From NCBI RefSeq assembly GCF_001942305.1, contig NZ_MKKE01000013.1, forward strand, positions 28,062 through 92,061: a stretch of DNA of 64,000 nt, written 5' to 3'. Of this stretch, positions 18,147 through 27,253 are shown one piece after another (the stretch's first letter is position 1; every line of letters starts with the position of its first letter). The notes under the pieces were generated by a model, which was not told where the DNA came from, did not search any database, and saw nothing but the letters and a program-made list of their open reading frames with translations. Origin of the DNA: Saccharomonospora sp. CUA-673 (lineage in GTDB: Bacteria > Actinomycetota > Actinomycetes > Mycobacteriales > Pseudonocardiaceae). The position numbers and the translations under genes are program-made.

Positions 18147-19171
18147 ATGAGGAACCGACTGATCAGCGGCACTGTCGCCGTGATCCTCGTCGCGGCACTC
18201 GGGGCGTGCGCGCCTGCCTCGGGTGCCCGGACGAGCGCCGAGGCGACACCGGAGAACCCTCTCGTGCTGACCCTGGCGAACAACCTCGGCGACGACCACG
18301 TGACCTCGCAGGCACTGGCCGAGTTCGCCGAGGACGTGCAGGAGCGCAGCGACGGCCGCATCGAGGTGAAGATCTACGGCAACGGCCAGCTGGGCGACGA
18401 ACCCAACGTGCTCGGCCAGCTCAACCAGGGCATCGTCGACATGACGAGGGTCAGCGCACCCGGACTGGCGACCTACGACCCCGGCTATCACACCTTCGGC
18501 CTGCCCTACATCTTCGAGGACGAGCGCGAGTTCCACGACGTGATGGACTCGCCGGAGATGGCCGAGTACTTCCGGTCGACGGCAGACGACGGATTCGTCG
18601 GCCTCACGTACTACAGCTCGGGCGCCCGGTCGTTCTACACCCGCAACACGCCGGTACGGGAGCCGGCGGATCTGCGCGGGCTGAAACTGCGGGTGCAGGA
18701 CATGCGCTCGCAGACCGACTTCGTCGGTGATCTCGGCGCCGCGCCGGTGGTGATGGCCTTCGGCGACACCTACACCTCGTTGCAGACCGGCTTGATCGAC
18801 GGCGCGGAGAGCAACGAGACCGTGCTGACCGACAGCGCACACGGCGAGGTGTCCAAAGTGTTCTCGATGACCGAGCACACCTGGATTCCCGACGTGCTCG
18901 TGATCAGCACCGAGACGTGGGAGCGGCTCGACCCGGCCGACGCGCAGCTGCTGTCCGATGCGGCCCGCGACTCCACCGAGAAACAGAAGGAGGCGTGGGC
19001 CGAGACGATCGAGCAGTCGATCGCCGACGCGAGGAGATGGGTGTCGAGTTCGTCGACGACGTCGACACCGACGCCTTCCGCAGGGCCACCGAGCCGGTTG
19101 TCGACCGGTACGCCGAGGAGTACCCCGAGGTCGCGGAACTCCTGTCCGTCATCGAGTCGGGCAGGAGCTGA
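18147..19171 (+). CDS. TRAP transporter substrate-binding protein DctP (frame-broken by one base)
   Basis: Extracytoplasmic solute receptor for the TRAP permease downstream. A lipoprotein signal ends in VAALGAC (Cys21). Family features include NNLGDDHV, the domain around LRVQDMRSQTDFV with the carboxylate-binding arginine, and FGDTYTSLQTGLIDGAESN. The frame is lost at 19030/19031: GACGC then GAGG should read GAC GCn GAG GAG, after which VEFVDDVDTDAF and YAEEYPEVAELL resume to the stop at 19171. Adding one base gives 341 residues, the family length. The ATG 18147 has GGAAGGCAGGC upstream. Likely ligand: a uronate or uronate oligosaccharide, from context. Confidence 0.88.
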
Positions 19172-19179
19172 GGAGCGAT

Positions 19180-19692
19180 ATGACCACGCATGATCGTCTG
19201 AATCGGGTGCGGCAGGTGCTCGGCCGCGTGCTGGCCGGGTTCGCCGGCGGGCTCCTCGTCGTGATGACCGCGCTCGTGCTGTACCAGGTGTTCACCCGGT
19301 ACGTGCTGGGCGAACCGGCGGCCTTCACCGAGGAACTCGTCCGGTACGCGCTGATCTGGACGTCCATGATCAGTGCCGCCTACGCCTTCGTGCACCGCAA
19401 GCACATGGCGCTGCTGTTCGCGCGCGACCGGCTTCCTGCGCAGGCGCGGCGCGTGCTGATCATCGGCACGGACGTGCTCGTGCTCGCCTTCGCCGTCGTG
19501 GTGCTGATCGTCGGCGGGACGATGCTGGCGCTCAGCGCGGCCACCAACTACTCGGCGCTGCTGGGCGTCTCCCGCGGCCTGGTCTACACGATCGGCCCGA
19601 TCGCCGGCGCCGCGATCGTGTTCGCGCAGGTGCTCAACATCTGGGAGGACCTCACCGGTGAGGTCCCCGCCGAGACGGAGAGGACAGACTGA
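19180..19692 (+). CDS. TRAP transporter small permease DctQ
   Basis: A 170-residue membrane protein with four hydrophobic helices: LAGFAGGLLVVMTALVLYQV, an ALIWTSMISAAYAF segment, VLVLAFAVVVLIVGG and a final helix near YTIGPIAGAAIVFA. The RYVLGEPAAFTEELVRYALIW pattern is the DctQ hallmark. ATG 19180 is preceded by GAGGAGCG and lies 9 nt after the DctP stop. It shares its stop/start junction with dctM (overlap of one base). Confidence 0.92.
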   Translation: MTTHDRLNRVRQVLGRVLAGFAGGLLVVMTALVLYQVFTRYVLGEPAAFTEELVRYALIWTSMISAAYAFVHRKHMALLFARDRLPAQARRVLIIGTDVLVLAFAVVVLIVGGTMLALSAATNYSALLGVSRGLVYTIGPIAGAAIVFAQVLNIWEDLTGEVPAETERTD

Positions 19693-20999
19693 TGGGCGCC
19701 CTGACCGCCGCCGCCATCCTGTTCGGCGCCTTCTTCCTGCTGCTGTTCGCCGGCGTGCCGATCTCGGTGTCGCTCGGGGTCGCCGCGATGGTGACCGCGC
19801 TGATGTTCCTGCCGGCCGACGATGCCACCTACGTCGTCGGACAGCAGATGAACGTCGGGATCGAGAGCTTCCCGCTGCTGGCGGTGCCCCTGTTCATCTT
19901 CGCGGGCACCATCATGAACACCGGCGGCATCGCCCGCCGGCTCGTCGACCTCGCCCTCGTCGCGGTGGGACGCGTGCCGGGCGCACTGGCCCACACCAAC
20001 GTCGTGGCCAACACGCTGTTCGGTTCGCTGTCCGGTTCGGCCGTCGCGTCGGCCGCCGCCGTCGGCAGTACGTTGCACGACCGCCAGAAGAAAGCCGGCT
20101 ACGACCCGGCTTTCGGTGCGGCGGTGAACATCGCGTCCGCGCCGAGCGGATTGCTCATCCCGCCGACGACGGCCGCCATCGTCTACTCGACCGTGGCCGG
20201 CGGCGTGTCCGTGTCGGCGTTGTTCATGGCCGGCTACGTTCCCGGCATCCTCATGGGCATCGTGATCATGGCGATCGCGTACGTGTTCACGCGGCGGCAG
20301 GGGTATCCGAAGCTGGGCCGCGTCGGTGCGGCCGAGGCGGCCCGCGTCTTCCTCCGGGCGTTGCCCGGCCTGCTGCTGATCGTCGTCGTGGTGGGCGGCA
20401 TCGTGTTCGGCGTGTTCACGGCGACCGAGGGCGCCGGCATCGCCGTGCTGTACACGTTGGTGCTGTCGCTGGTCTACCGGAGCATGTCGTGGTCGGCGTT
20501 CAAGGACGTTGTCACGCGCACGGTCGTCGCGACCGGTGTCGTCATGTTCCTCATCGCCGCGTCCGCGGGCATGTCGTGGGTGATGGCCTACACCGGGATT
20601 CCCGGTGCGATCACCGACGCGTTGCTGTCGGTGGCCGACTCGAGGGTCCTCGTCCTGCTGCTGATGCTCGTGGTGCTGCTGGTCGTGGGCACGTTCATGG
20701 ACATCACGCCCGCGATCCTCATCTTCACGCCGATCCTGCTTCCGCTCGCCGAGGAGCTCGGCATGGATCCGGTCCACTTCGGAATGGTGCTGATCCTCGC
20801 GATGTGCATCGGCACGATGACGCCGCCGGTCGGGTCGGTGCTGTTCGTCGGCAGCGGGGTGAGCGGGGTGTCGATCGAGAAGGTCGTGCCGAAGCTGCTG
20901 CCGTACTTCGCCGGGCTGGTGCTGCTGTTGCTGGCCGTCACGTTCATCCCCGAGCTGTCCCTCGCGCTGCCGGAGATGATGGGCCTGCTCGACGAGTGA
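19692..20999 (+). CDS. TRAP transporter large permease DctM
   Basis: 435 residues and about 12 membrane segments; the sodium-coupled transport subunit. The DctM hallmarks are visible: FAGVPISVSLGVAAM, the LAVPLFIFAGTIMNTGGIA region, NTLFGSLSGSAVASAAAVGS, ASAPSGLLIPPTTAAIVYS and MDITPAILIFTPILLPLAEELGMD. With DctP and DctQ it completes a single importer in the uronate island. A large inverted repeat follows the stop, so the operon manD-GH31-dctPQM ends here. Confidence 0.94.
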   Translation: MGALTAAAILFGAFFLLLFAGVPISVSLGVAAMVTALMFLPADDATYVVGQQMNVGIESFPLLAVPLFIFAGTIMNTGGIARRLVDLALVAVGRVPGALAHTNVVANTLFGSLSGSAVASAAAVGSTLHDRQKKAGYDPAFGAAVNIASAPSGLLIPPTTAAIVYSTVAGGVSVSALFMAGYVPGILMGIVIMAIAYVFTRRQGYPKLGRVGAAEAARVFLRALPGLLLIVVVVGGIVFGVFTATEGAGIAVLYTLVLSLVYRSMSWSAFKDVVTRTVVATGVVMFLIAASAGMSWVMAYTGIPGAITDALLSVADSRVLVLLLMLVVLLVVGTFMDITPAILIFTPILLPLAEELGMDPVHFGMVLILAMCIGTMTPPVGSVLFVGSGVSGVSIEKVVPKLLPYFAGLVLLLLAVTFIPELSLALPEMMGLLDE

Positions 21000-21006
21000 C
21001 CCCGCC

Positions 21007-21046
21007 GGGTGCGCACCGCCCGCTCAGGAACTGGCGGTGCGCACCC
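21007..21046. terminator. Bidirectional hairpin between dctM and aftA-like gene
   Basis: A perfect 14-bp inverted repeat (GGGTGCGCACCGCC / GGCGGTGCGCACCC) with a 12-nt loop fills the 51-bp gap between the two convergent genes. No T-tract on either side. Confidence 0.65.
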
Positions 21047-21050
21047 GCGC

Positions 21051-23004
21051 TCACCCCGTCCGCACGGCCAGGACCAGGCCCGACGGCAGATCGTCGACGA
21101 GGTCGAACGCCGGACCGCGGAACGAGTCCGGGTTGAACTCGACGCGGTCGTCGAAGTACCACCCCGTGCCGGTCTTCCTGAGCACGAACACGTCGATGCC
21201 GCCGAACCGGGTGTTCGCGGAGGCTCCGCGAACCGCTCCGGATCGTCGATCTCGGCCAGTCTCGCCAGTTCGTCCGAACGCTGGTCGTACCGCATCAGGC
21301 TGTTGGCCGAGTAGTGCCCGCGTTGCAGGTAGGCCCACCACCGTTCGTAGACGTACAGCCGCATGTCCGTCGACAACGACAGCGGCATCGCGCCGGGCCC
21401 GAGCCGCTGTTCGACCTCGGACGCGATCCGGTTCGCCGGCATCTCTGGCGCCGCCATCTCCGGTGGGATGTACTCGGACGGCTCCCCGTCGGCCCGGGTT
21501 CCATGTGGGCCCGCAGCGCCGCGTTCGGTTCGACCGCGTCCTCGGACACCTCCGGCAGCGCGTCGGCGAAACCCTTGGGATCGCCCGGCATCCACGTGTT
21601 CCAGGCGACCAGTCCCGACGAGACGAGCAGGACGGCCAGGGCGGCGACGGCGACACCGCGCGGCGGGGCGAGCTCGAACCGGCGCAGCAGCGCTGCCCCG
21701 GCGTGTGCCACGGTGAGGATCCCCGCCGTCACCAGCACCATCGTGATCATGCGCGGGGTCTTCACGAGGAATCCGCTGTGCCCGCTGCCGACGAGGGACA
21801 GCATGTAGATCGCCCAGTACAGGTAGATGCCGCCGACCAGCAGCAGCATCGGCTGGGCCCACCACTGCCGCGTGCGGTACCCGAACAGTCCGATCAGCCC
21901 CGCGAGCGCCAGCGCGCCGATCGGCGTGGGCTCAAGGAACGGCAACGGCACCGGGTCGTCCGGGATGGCGATGTTCGGGTACGTGTCGGCGACGACCTCG
22001 CGGGGTTGCGTCAGCCACGCCCACAACAACGGGAGGAGATACCAGGACGACACGACGACCGACGTGACCAGCACACCCAGCAGATGCAGCAGGTACGGTC
22101 CTCGGTTCGGCCGCAGCAGTCGCGCGGCGATGATCGCCAGTCCGCCGATGGCGCCGAACATGAGGTAGCCGGTGTAGGTGCAGACGAACAGGCCCCCGAT
22201 GATGCCCGCGGGCAGCCAGTGGAGACCGCCCTCGCGGCGGGACAGGCCCGCGAACGTCGCCAGCGCCCACGGCACGAGCACCGCGAGGGTGAGGATCTCG
22301 TAGCTCTTGTGCCCGTGCGTGAACACGATCGGCGCCACGGCCGCCATCGCGAGCGCGACGGGTGCGGTGGTGAGCCGGCGCCAGAGCAGGAAGGCCACGA
22401 GCGCCGTTGCGGAGATGAACAGGACCTCCATGTGGCCCACGAGTGTCCACGTCGGACGCTCCGACAGCTCCGACGCTCGCGCGACGAGCCACGGGTACAG
22501 AACCGGGTACTCCGAGGGCAGACCGGGCAGGAAGGCGTCCGTGCTGCCCCACGTCGTGGTGAGCCGGTTCGCCAGCGCCGACATGCGGATGGTGTCCCAG
22601 TCGTGCAGCTCGTTGTGCCCGAACGGGGTCCCGTTCAACGCCGTCCAGAGCGTCATGCCGATCCAGCCCGAGTACAGGCCCGCGACCGCACCGGCCACGT
22701 GGTCGGAGACGAACCGGGCGGCGAGCGCGATCGCGACGACGGCAACCACCGTGCCCGCCGCGACCGGTGCGAGCGAGCCGCGCAGCGACAGCGGGTCGAA
22801 GTCGGCGGCATCGATCACCAGCCACGACACCGTCATCGCGACGAGATAGCACGCGACGGCCGTCGCCGACGGCCCGATCCGGCGCACCGCCCGCCGGACG
22901 GGGTGCTCGGTCGGCGGTGCTGCGGGTCGTCCTCGGGGCGGCGTGGGGGCGTCGGCGACGTCCTCGCCCGCGCGCATGTCCGTGTCGAGCCGGGCGGAGT
23001 TCAC
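21051..23004 (-). CDS. AftA-like galactan 5-O-arabinofuranosyltransferase (two frame breaks)
   Basis: A GT-C membrane glycosyltransferase; AftA primes arabinan on the galactan of arabinogalactan using decaprenyl-phospho-arabinose. About ten membrane helices (residues 50-480) and a soluble C-terminal domain, with LHDWDTIRMSALANR in the first loop. Two apparent one-base losses, near 21495 (MEPGA-DGEPSEY) and near 21219 (AEPPA-NTRFGG), separate the C-terminal pieces YSANSLMRYDQRSDEL and DVFVLRKTGTGWYFDD...LVLAVRTG. With two bases restored the frame is exactly 652 codons. The assignment rests on topology and on C-terminal similarity to mycobacterial AftA as I recall it. It could be a paralogue of AftA. 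Confidence 0.72.
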
Positions 23005-23079
23005 GCCCGCACTTTATTAATCCCCGACACGAACCGCCCGCCGCCACGCGCACCCGCTGTGTGAGCACGCGCAATGGGA

Positions 23080-23119
23080 GCGGCCCGGCAGGCGCTCGTC
23101 GAGTCGTCTGCCGGGCCGC
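23080..23119 (-). terminator. Hairpin terminator of the alcohol dehydrogenase gene
   Basis: A perfect 12-bp stem (GCGGCCCGGCAG / CTGCCGGGCCGC) with a 16-nt loop, 15 nt beyond the stop of the minus-strand gene. No clear T-tract. Confidence 0.65.
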
Positions 23120-23133
23120 TGCGTGGGGTGTGA

Positions 23134-24181
23134 TCAGGAGCTGATCGTGGAGGTGTCGATGACGAAGCGGTAGCGCACGTCGCTGGCCGAGACCCGCTCG
23201 TAGGCGGTGTTGACGTCGTCGGCCGAGATCGTCTCGATCTCCGCCCCGATGCCGTGCTCGGCGCAGAAGTCCAGCATCTCCTGGGTCTCCGGGAGGCCGC
23301 CGATCATCGAACCGGCCAGTGACTTGTTGCCCGCGATCAGCGAGAAGGCGTTGTAGGACAGCGGCTCGCCGGGCGCGCCGACGTTCACCATCGCGCCGCC
23401 GGTCCGCAGCAGGCCGAGGTAGGCGTCGACCGGGATCTGGGCCGACACGGTGTTGAGGATCAGGTCGAACCGGCCGCGCAGGACCTTGAAGGTCGACTCG
23501 TCGGCGGTGGCGTAGTACTCGGTGGCGCCGAGCCGCTTGCCGTCCTCCTGCTTCTTCAGGCTCTGGCTCAGCACCGTCACCTCGGCGCCCATCGCGGCGG
23601 CGATCTTGACGGCCATGTGGCCGAGGCCGCCGAGGCCCACGACCGCGACCTTCTTGCCCGGGCCGGCGCCCCACTGGCGCAGCGGCGAGTACGTCGTGAT
23701 GCCCGCGCAGAGCAGCGGCGCGGCGACGTCGAGGCCGATGCCGTCCGGGATCCGGCACACGAAGCGTCCTTGACGACGACCTGCTGGCTGTAGCCGCCGT
23801 AGGTGGCTCACCGTCGAAGCCGACGCCGTTGTAGGTCTGCACGTTGCCCTTGACGCAGAACTGCTCGGTGCCCGCCTGGCAGTACTCGCACTCGCCGCAC
23901 GAGTCGACCATGCAGCCGACGCCGACGCGGTCGCCGACCTGGTACTTGGTGACCGCGGAACCGACCGCGGCGACCGTGCCTGCGATCTCGTGCCCCGGCA
24001 CCATCGGGAAGATCGCCTCGCCCCATTCGCCGCGCGCCTGGTGGATGTCGCTGTGGCAGATGCCCGCGTAGGCGATGTCGATCAGGACGTCGTCGGGACG
24101 CAGGTCGCGCCGCTCGATGGTGGTCCGCTCGAGCGGTGCGCCAGGGCCGGGTGCGGCGATGGCGTGCGTCGTTGTGCTCAT
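23134..24181 (-). CDS. Zinc-dependent NAD(P) alcohol dehydrogenase (two frame breaks)
   Basis: Cinnamyl-alcohol-dehydrogenase/YahK-type medium-chain dehydrogenase. The N-terminal catalytic domain has the zinc ligands GICHSD, GHEIAG and the structural zinc motif [15 protein letters not shown]. The Rossmann half has [14 protein letters not shown]. Two one-base losses about 40 bp apart (near 23805, [13 protein letters not shown]; near 23766, [11 protein letters not shown]) break the frame. Restoring both gives exactly 350 codons, the family length. It reduces aldehydes or oxidises alcohols of broad range. The divergent TetR gene and two palindromes in the shared promoter suggest inducible control by that regulator. 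Confidence 0.9.
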
Positions 24182-24215
24182 CAGAACTCCTGCGATACTC
24201 GATCACTAGCCCGAA

Positions 24216-24255
24216 GTAAGGGCCCTCTTACGCTACGACGTAAGAGGGGTCTTAC
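24216..24255. promoter_or_regulatory. Tandem palindromic operators in the adh-tetR divergent promoter
   Basis: Two 16-bp near-palindromes, GTAAGGGCCCTCTTAC (24216-24231) and GTAAGAGGGGTCTTAC (24240-24255), are centred 24 bp apart between the divergent adh and tetR genes. The shared GTAAG-N6-CTTAC outline is typical of TetR-family operators, so the adjacent TetR protein is the obvious binder. Confidence 0.65.
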
Positions 24256-24285
24256 ATATTCCGACATAGAGATGTGTGCACGGCC

Positions 24286-24891
24286 ATGGGTGACCGGTAC
24301 CACCGCGGCGAGCTCCGCGACGAGCTCGTGCGCGTCGCGCTCGACCTCATCGCCGAGCAGGGGGTCGCCGGGTTCTCCGTGGCCGAGGTGGCCCGTCGTG
24401 CGCAGGTCAGCCCGGGTGCGCCGTATCGGCACTTCGCCGAGCGCGAGAGCCTGCTCGCCGCCGTCGCGACCGCCGTCGCCCGGCAGCTCGCCGATCGGGT
24501 CGCCGAGGCCGCCGACGGGATCGCCGATCCGGCCGAGGCGTTGGCCGCGGCGGCCGGCGCCTACACCGACTACGTCATCGAACGCCGCGCCGGTATGAAC
24601 GTCATCTACACCGACGGACTCCAGGGTGGCGGGGCCTACACCGAGCTGCACGACCAGACACGGCGGCTGACCGACCAGTTCCTCATGCTCTGCCTGGCCG
24701 TGACCGACCGGCCCGAGAACGCACTCGAACTCATGGAGCAGTTGTTCACCCAGGCGCACGGCTACGGGATGTTCTGGATCGACGGCGTGTTCACCAAGCA
24801 CGGCTATACACCCGAGCTCGTGGTGCGCAAGTCCGTCGCCGCGGCGAGACTGACCATCGAAGGCCACCGCCACCAACCCGGAACCGTCTGA
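24286..24891 (+). CDS. TetR family transcriptional regulator
   Basis: A 201-residue repressor. The N-terminal helix-turn-helix is clear: LRDELVRVALDLIAEQGVAGFSVAEVARRAQVSPGAPYRHFAERESLL, split over residues 9-56. The C-terminal ligand domain has a TetR_C-like WHG-type sequence. ATG 24286 is chosen over ATG 24274 because the family usually starts just before the first helix, but either is possible. It is divergent from the alcohol dehydrogenase gene, with paired operators between. A 21-bp repeat array starts 5 nt after its stop codon. Confidence 0.9.
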   Translation: MGDRYHRGELRDELVRVALDLIAEQGVAGFSVAEVARRAQVSPGAPYRHFAERESLLAAVATAVARQLADRVAEAADGIADPAEALAAAAGAYTDYVIERRAGMNVIYTDGLQGGGAYTELHDQTRRLTDQFLMLCLAVTDRPENALELMEQLFTQAHGYGMFWIDGVFTKHGYTPELVVRKSVAAARLTIEGHRHQPGTV

Positions 24892-24896
24892 CGCCC

Positions 24897-24959
24897 GTGT
24901 CAGCACCCCACGTCGCCGTGTCAGCATCTCGCGTCGCCGTGTTGTCGATTCGGCGTCAC
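24897..24959 (+). repeat. 21-bp tandem repeat array, copy B
   Basis: Two full units begin with GTGTCAGCA at 24897 and 24918, and a degenerate third begins at 24939. The units end in CGTCGCC. The array starts 5 nt after the tetR stop and runs in the same direction as tetR. Same family as the arrays at 10191, 53911 and 63727. Confidence 0.82.
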
Positions 24960-25041
24960 GCGCCGGGCTCCACGACGGGGGTTGTCAGGAAATCGAGGAC
25001 CGTCTCGTTCAAGGGGTACGCCAACGAGACAGGAGCGCCCC

Positions 25042-26247
25042 ATGAGCCACCGCGACACCAGCCACCGCAGCACGAGACACCGCATCGTCGTCCTCGGCGC
25101 CGGGTACGCCGGGACCTACGCCGCCGGGAATCTGGCCCGCAGGCTGCACGGTGACGACGTCGAGATCACCGTCGTCAACGCCGCGCCCGACTTCGTCGAG
25201 CGGATGCGCCTGCACCAGTTCGCCGCCGGACAGGACCTCCGTCGCCGGCCGCTGGTCGACATCTTCGCCGGCACAGGCATCGACCTGCGCATCTCGGAGG
25301 TGACGGGCATCGACGCCGACAACCGCACCGTCACCGTCGACGGCCAGGACCAGCTCGGTTACGACTCGCTCGTCTACACGCTCGGCAGCACCGCGGCCCT
25401 CCACGCCGTGCCGGGGGTCGCCGAGCACGCCTTCCACGTCGCCACCGCGCCCGCCGCCGGCCGGCTGCGCGCCCGCCTCGACGAGATCGACGGCGGGCGG
25501 GTCGTGGTCGTCGGCGGGAACCTGACCGCGATCGAGGCCGCCACCGAGATCGCCGAGTCCCACCCCGGACTGACCGTCGAGCTCGCCACCACCGGCGAAC
25601 TGGGCGGTTGGCTGGATGCGAAGGCCCGGCGCCACGTGCTGGCCGCCTTCGACCGGCTGGGAATCGACGTCCACGAGCACGCCACCGTCACCGGCGTCGA
25701 CGCCTCGTCCGTGACCGCCACCGGCACCGTGCTGGCCTCCGACGCGACCGTGTGGGCGGCCGGGTTCGCCGTCCACCCGATCGCCGCCGCCGGCGGCCTC
25801 GACGTGACGCCGGAAGGGCAGATCGTCGTCGACCGGCAGCTGCGTTCGGTGTCGCACCCGGACGTCTACGCCGCGGGCGACAGTGCCCACGTCGTCGGCG
25901 ACAACGGCCTGACGCTGCCCATGTCCTGCGCGACCGCGGGCCTGAGCAGCCGGCAGCTGGCCGCGACGGTCGTCGGCGACCGCACCGGACGCCGGATTCC
26001 GGCCACGCCGAAGTTCTACGTGGGCAGCCACGTCAGTCTCGGCCGGCGGGACGCGGTGTTCCAGCTCGTCGACAAGCAGGCGCAGTCCCGGACGGCGTCC
26101 CTGCGCGGCCGGGCTGCGGCCCGGTTCAAGTCGAGTGTCGTCGACGGCGCGGCCTGGTCGACGACCCACCCGACGTTCGGACTCCCCAGCCGCCGGCACC
26201 GGCTCGCGGCCTCGTCGACCCCCGCGCCGGCGACGACGTCGGCCTAA
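25042..26247 (+). CDS. FAD-dependent NADH dehydrogenase-like oxidoreductase
   Basis: A 401-residue pyridine nucleotide-disulfide oxidoreductase fold (PF07992). The FAD-binding motif is VVLGAGYAGTYAAGNLARRL (residues about 15-34), the second NAD(P)H-binding motif is RVVVVGGNLTAIEAATEIAE, and the FAD closing motif is HPDVYAAGDSAHV. It lacks a redox CxxxxC pair, so it resembles type II NADH dehydrogenases or ferredoxin/rubredoxin reductase-like enzymes; no membrane anchor is evident. ATG 25042 has AGGAG upstream. The next gene is an ECF sigma factor of the SigJ/ECF41 type, a family often paired with oxidoreductases. Confidence 0.83.
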   Translation: MSHRDTSHRSTRHRIVVLGAGYAGTYAAGNLARRLHGDDVEITVVNAAPDFVERMRLHQFAAGQDLRRRPLVDIFAGTGIDLRISEVTGIDADNRTVTVDGQDQLGYDSLVYTLGSTAALHAVPGVAEHAFHVATAPAAGRLRARLDEIDGGRVVVVGGNLTAIEAATEIAESHPGLTVELATTGELGGWLDAKARRHVLAAFDRLGIDVHEHATVTGVDASSVTATGTVLASDATVWAAGFAVHPIAAAGGLDVTPEGQIVVDRQLRSVSHPDVYAAGDSAHVVGDNGLTLPMSCATAGLSSRQLAATVVGDRTGRRIPATPKFYVGSHVSLGRRDAVFQLVDKQAQSRTASLRGRAAARFKSSVVDGAAWSTTHPTFGLPSRRHRLAASSTPAPATTSA

Positions 26248-26250
26248 GGT
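26245..26250 (+). promoter_or_regulatory. -10-like element of leaderless ECF sigma gene
   Basis: TAAGGT overlaps the stop codon of the oxidoreductase gene and lies 7 nt before the ATG of the sigma factor gene, which has no ribosome-binding site. Read-through from upstream is equally possible. Confidence 0.35.
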
Positions 26251-26257
26251 CATCGAC

Positions 26258-27205
26258 ATGGATTCGTCCGCCGTGGCGACGTTCGAGGCCAGCCGCGACC
26301 GGCTGGCCTCGCTCGCGTACCGCCTTCTCGGCTCGGCCGCCGACGCCGAGGACACCGTGCAGGACGCCTTCCTGCGCTGGCAGGCCGCCGATCGGGAGCA
26401 CATCGAGGTGCCCGAGGCATGGCTGACCAAGGTAGTCACGAACCTGGCCCTCGACCGGCTCCGCTCGGCCAGGACGCGCCGCGAACGCGCCGCCGGCACC
26501 TGGCTGCCCGAACCGCTCCTCGACGGCGACCCGATGCTGGGCCCCGCCGACACCGCCGAACAACGCGAATCGGTGACTCTGGCCGTGCTGATGCTGTTGG
26601 AACAGCTCTCTCCGGTCGAACGCGCCGCCTACGTGCTGCGGGAGGCGTTCGCCTACCGCCACTCCGAGATCGCCGAGATCCTCGGCATCACCGAGTCCGC
26701 GAGCCAGCAGCACACGAGCAGGGCCCGCCGCCGCGTTGCCGCGGGTCAGCAGCGCCGGGACACGGACGTCGACGAGGCGACCGCGCGCCGCATCGTCGGC
26801 GCGTTCGTCGCCGCGGCCTCGTCCGGCCGCACCGAGCAGCTCGTCGCGCTGCTGACCGACGACGCCGCAGGCGTGTCCGACAGTGCCGGCTTCGGGCCCG
26901 CGAAGAAGCTCATCCGGTTCGCCGGTCCGCAGCGGATCACCCGGGCGATCCGGTCGGCGTTCACGCCCTCACCCGCCAAACGCGCGTTCGTGGGCGGTTC
27001 TCCGGACGTCCACGCGGCCGTCGTCAACGGCTGCCCGGCCATCCTCTTCGCACTCGGCGACCAGGTCTTCGGCGCCGTCGTGCTGGAGGTGCGGGGCGAG
27101 CAGGTCTGCGGGTTCCAGGGCGTCGCCACGCCCGAGCGGCTCACCCGCCTCACCGAGGCATGGCAGCGGCAGGGGCCGGCCGAACCGCTGGCCCAGCTGT
27201 GGTGA
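26258..27205 (+). CDS. ECF RNA polymerase sigma factor, SigJ/ECF41-like
   Basis: 315 residues. Region 2 (ASRDRLASLAYRLLGSAADAEDTVQDAFLRW, residues 8-38) and region 4 (LSPVERAAYVLREAFAYRHSEIAEILGITESASQQHTSRAR, about 115-155) are typical. The extra C-terminal 130 residues form the SnoaL/NTF2-like domain that defines the ECF41 type, where it takes the role of an anti-sigma factor in controlling activity. ECF41 genes are normally next to a carboxymuconolactone decarboxylase, oxidoreductase or epimerase (COE) gene. Here the flavin oxidoreductase lies 10 nt upstream. ATG 26258 starts at the family N terminus. Confidence 0.9.
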   Translation: MDSSAVATFEASRDRLASLAYRLLGSAADAEDTVQDAFLRWQAADREHIEVPEAWLTKVVTNLALDRLRSARTRRERAAGTWLPEPLLDGDPMLGPADTAEQRESVTLAVLMLLEQLSPVERAAYVLREAFAYRHSEIAEILGITESASQQHTSRARRRVAAGQQRRDTDVDEATARRIVGAFVAAASSGRTEQLVALLTDDAAGVSDSAGFGPAKKLIRFAGPQRITRAIRSAFTPSPAKRAFVGGSPDVHAAVVNGCPAILFALGDQVFGAVVLEVRGEQVCGFQGVATPERLTRLTEAWQRQGPAEPLAQLW

Positions 27206-27253
27206 CCGACCCCGTGAGCGACCCTGTGGCCGGCACCCTCAGCACGGCTCCCC

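Noticed and set aside
18958..19179. An N-terminal extension of DctQ
   Set aside because: The extra residues are the out-of-frame dctP C terminus. ATG 19180 with GAGGAGCG gives a normal DctQ.
24961..25041. ECF41-type promoter (TGTCA...CGTC) before the flavin oxidoreductase gene
   Set aside because: TGTCA and CGTC are only 13 bp apart, against about 18 bp in the known motif, so the match is not convincing.
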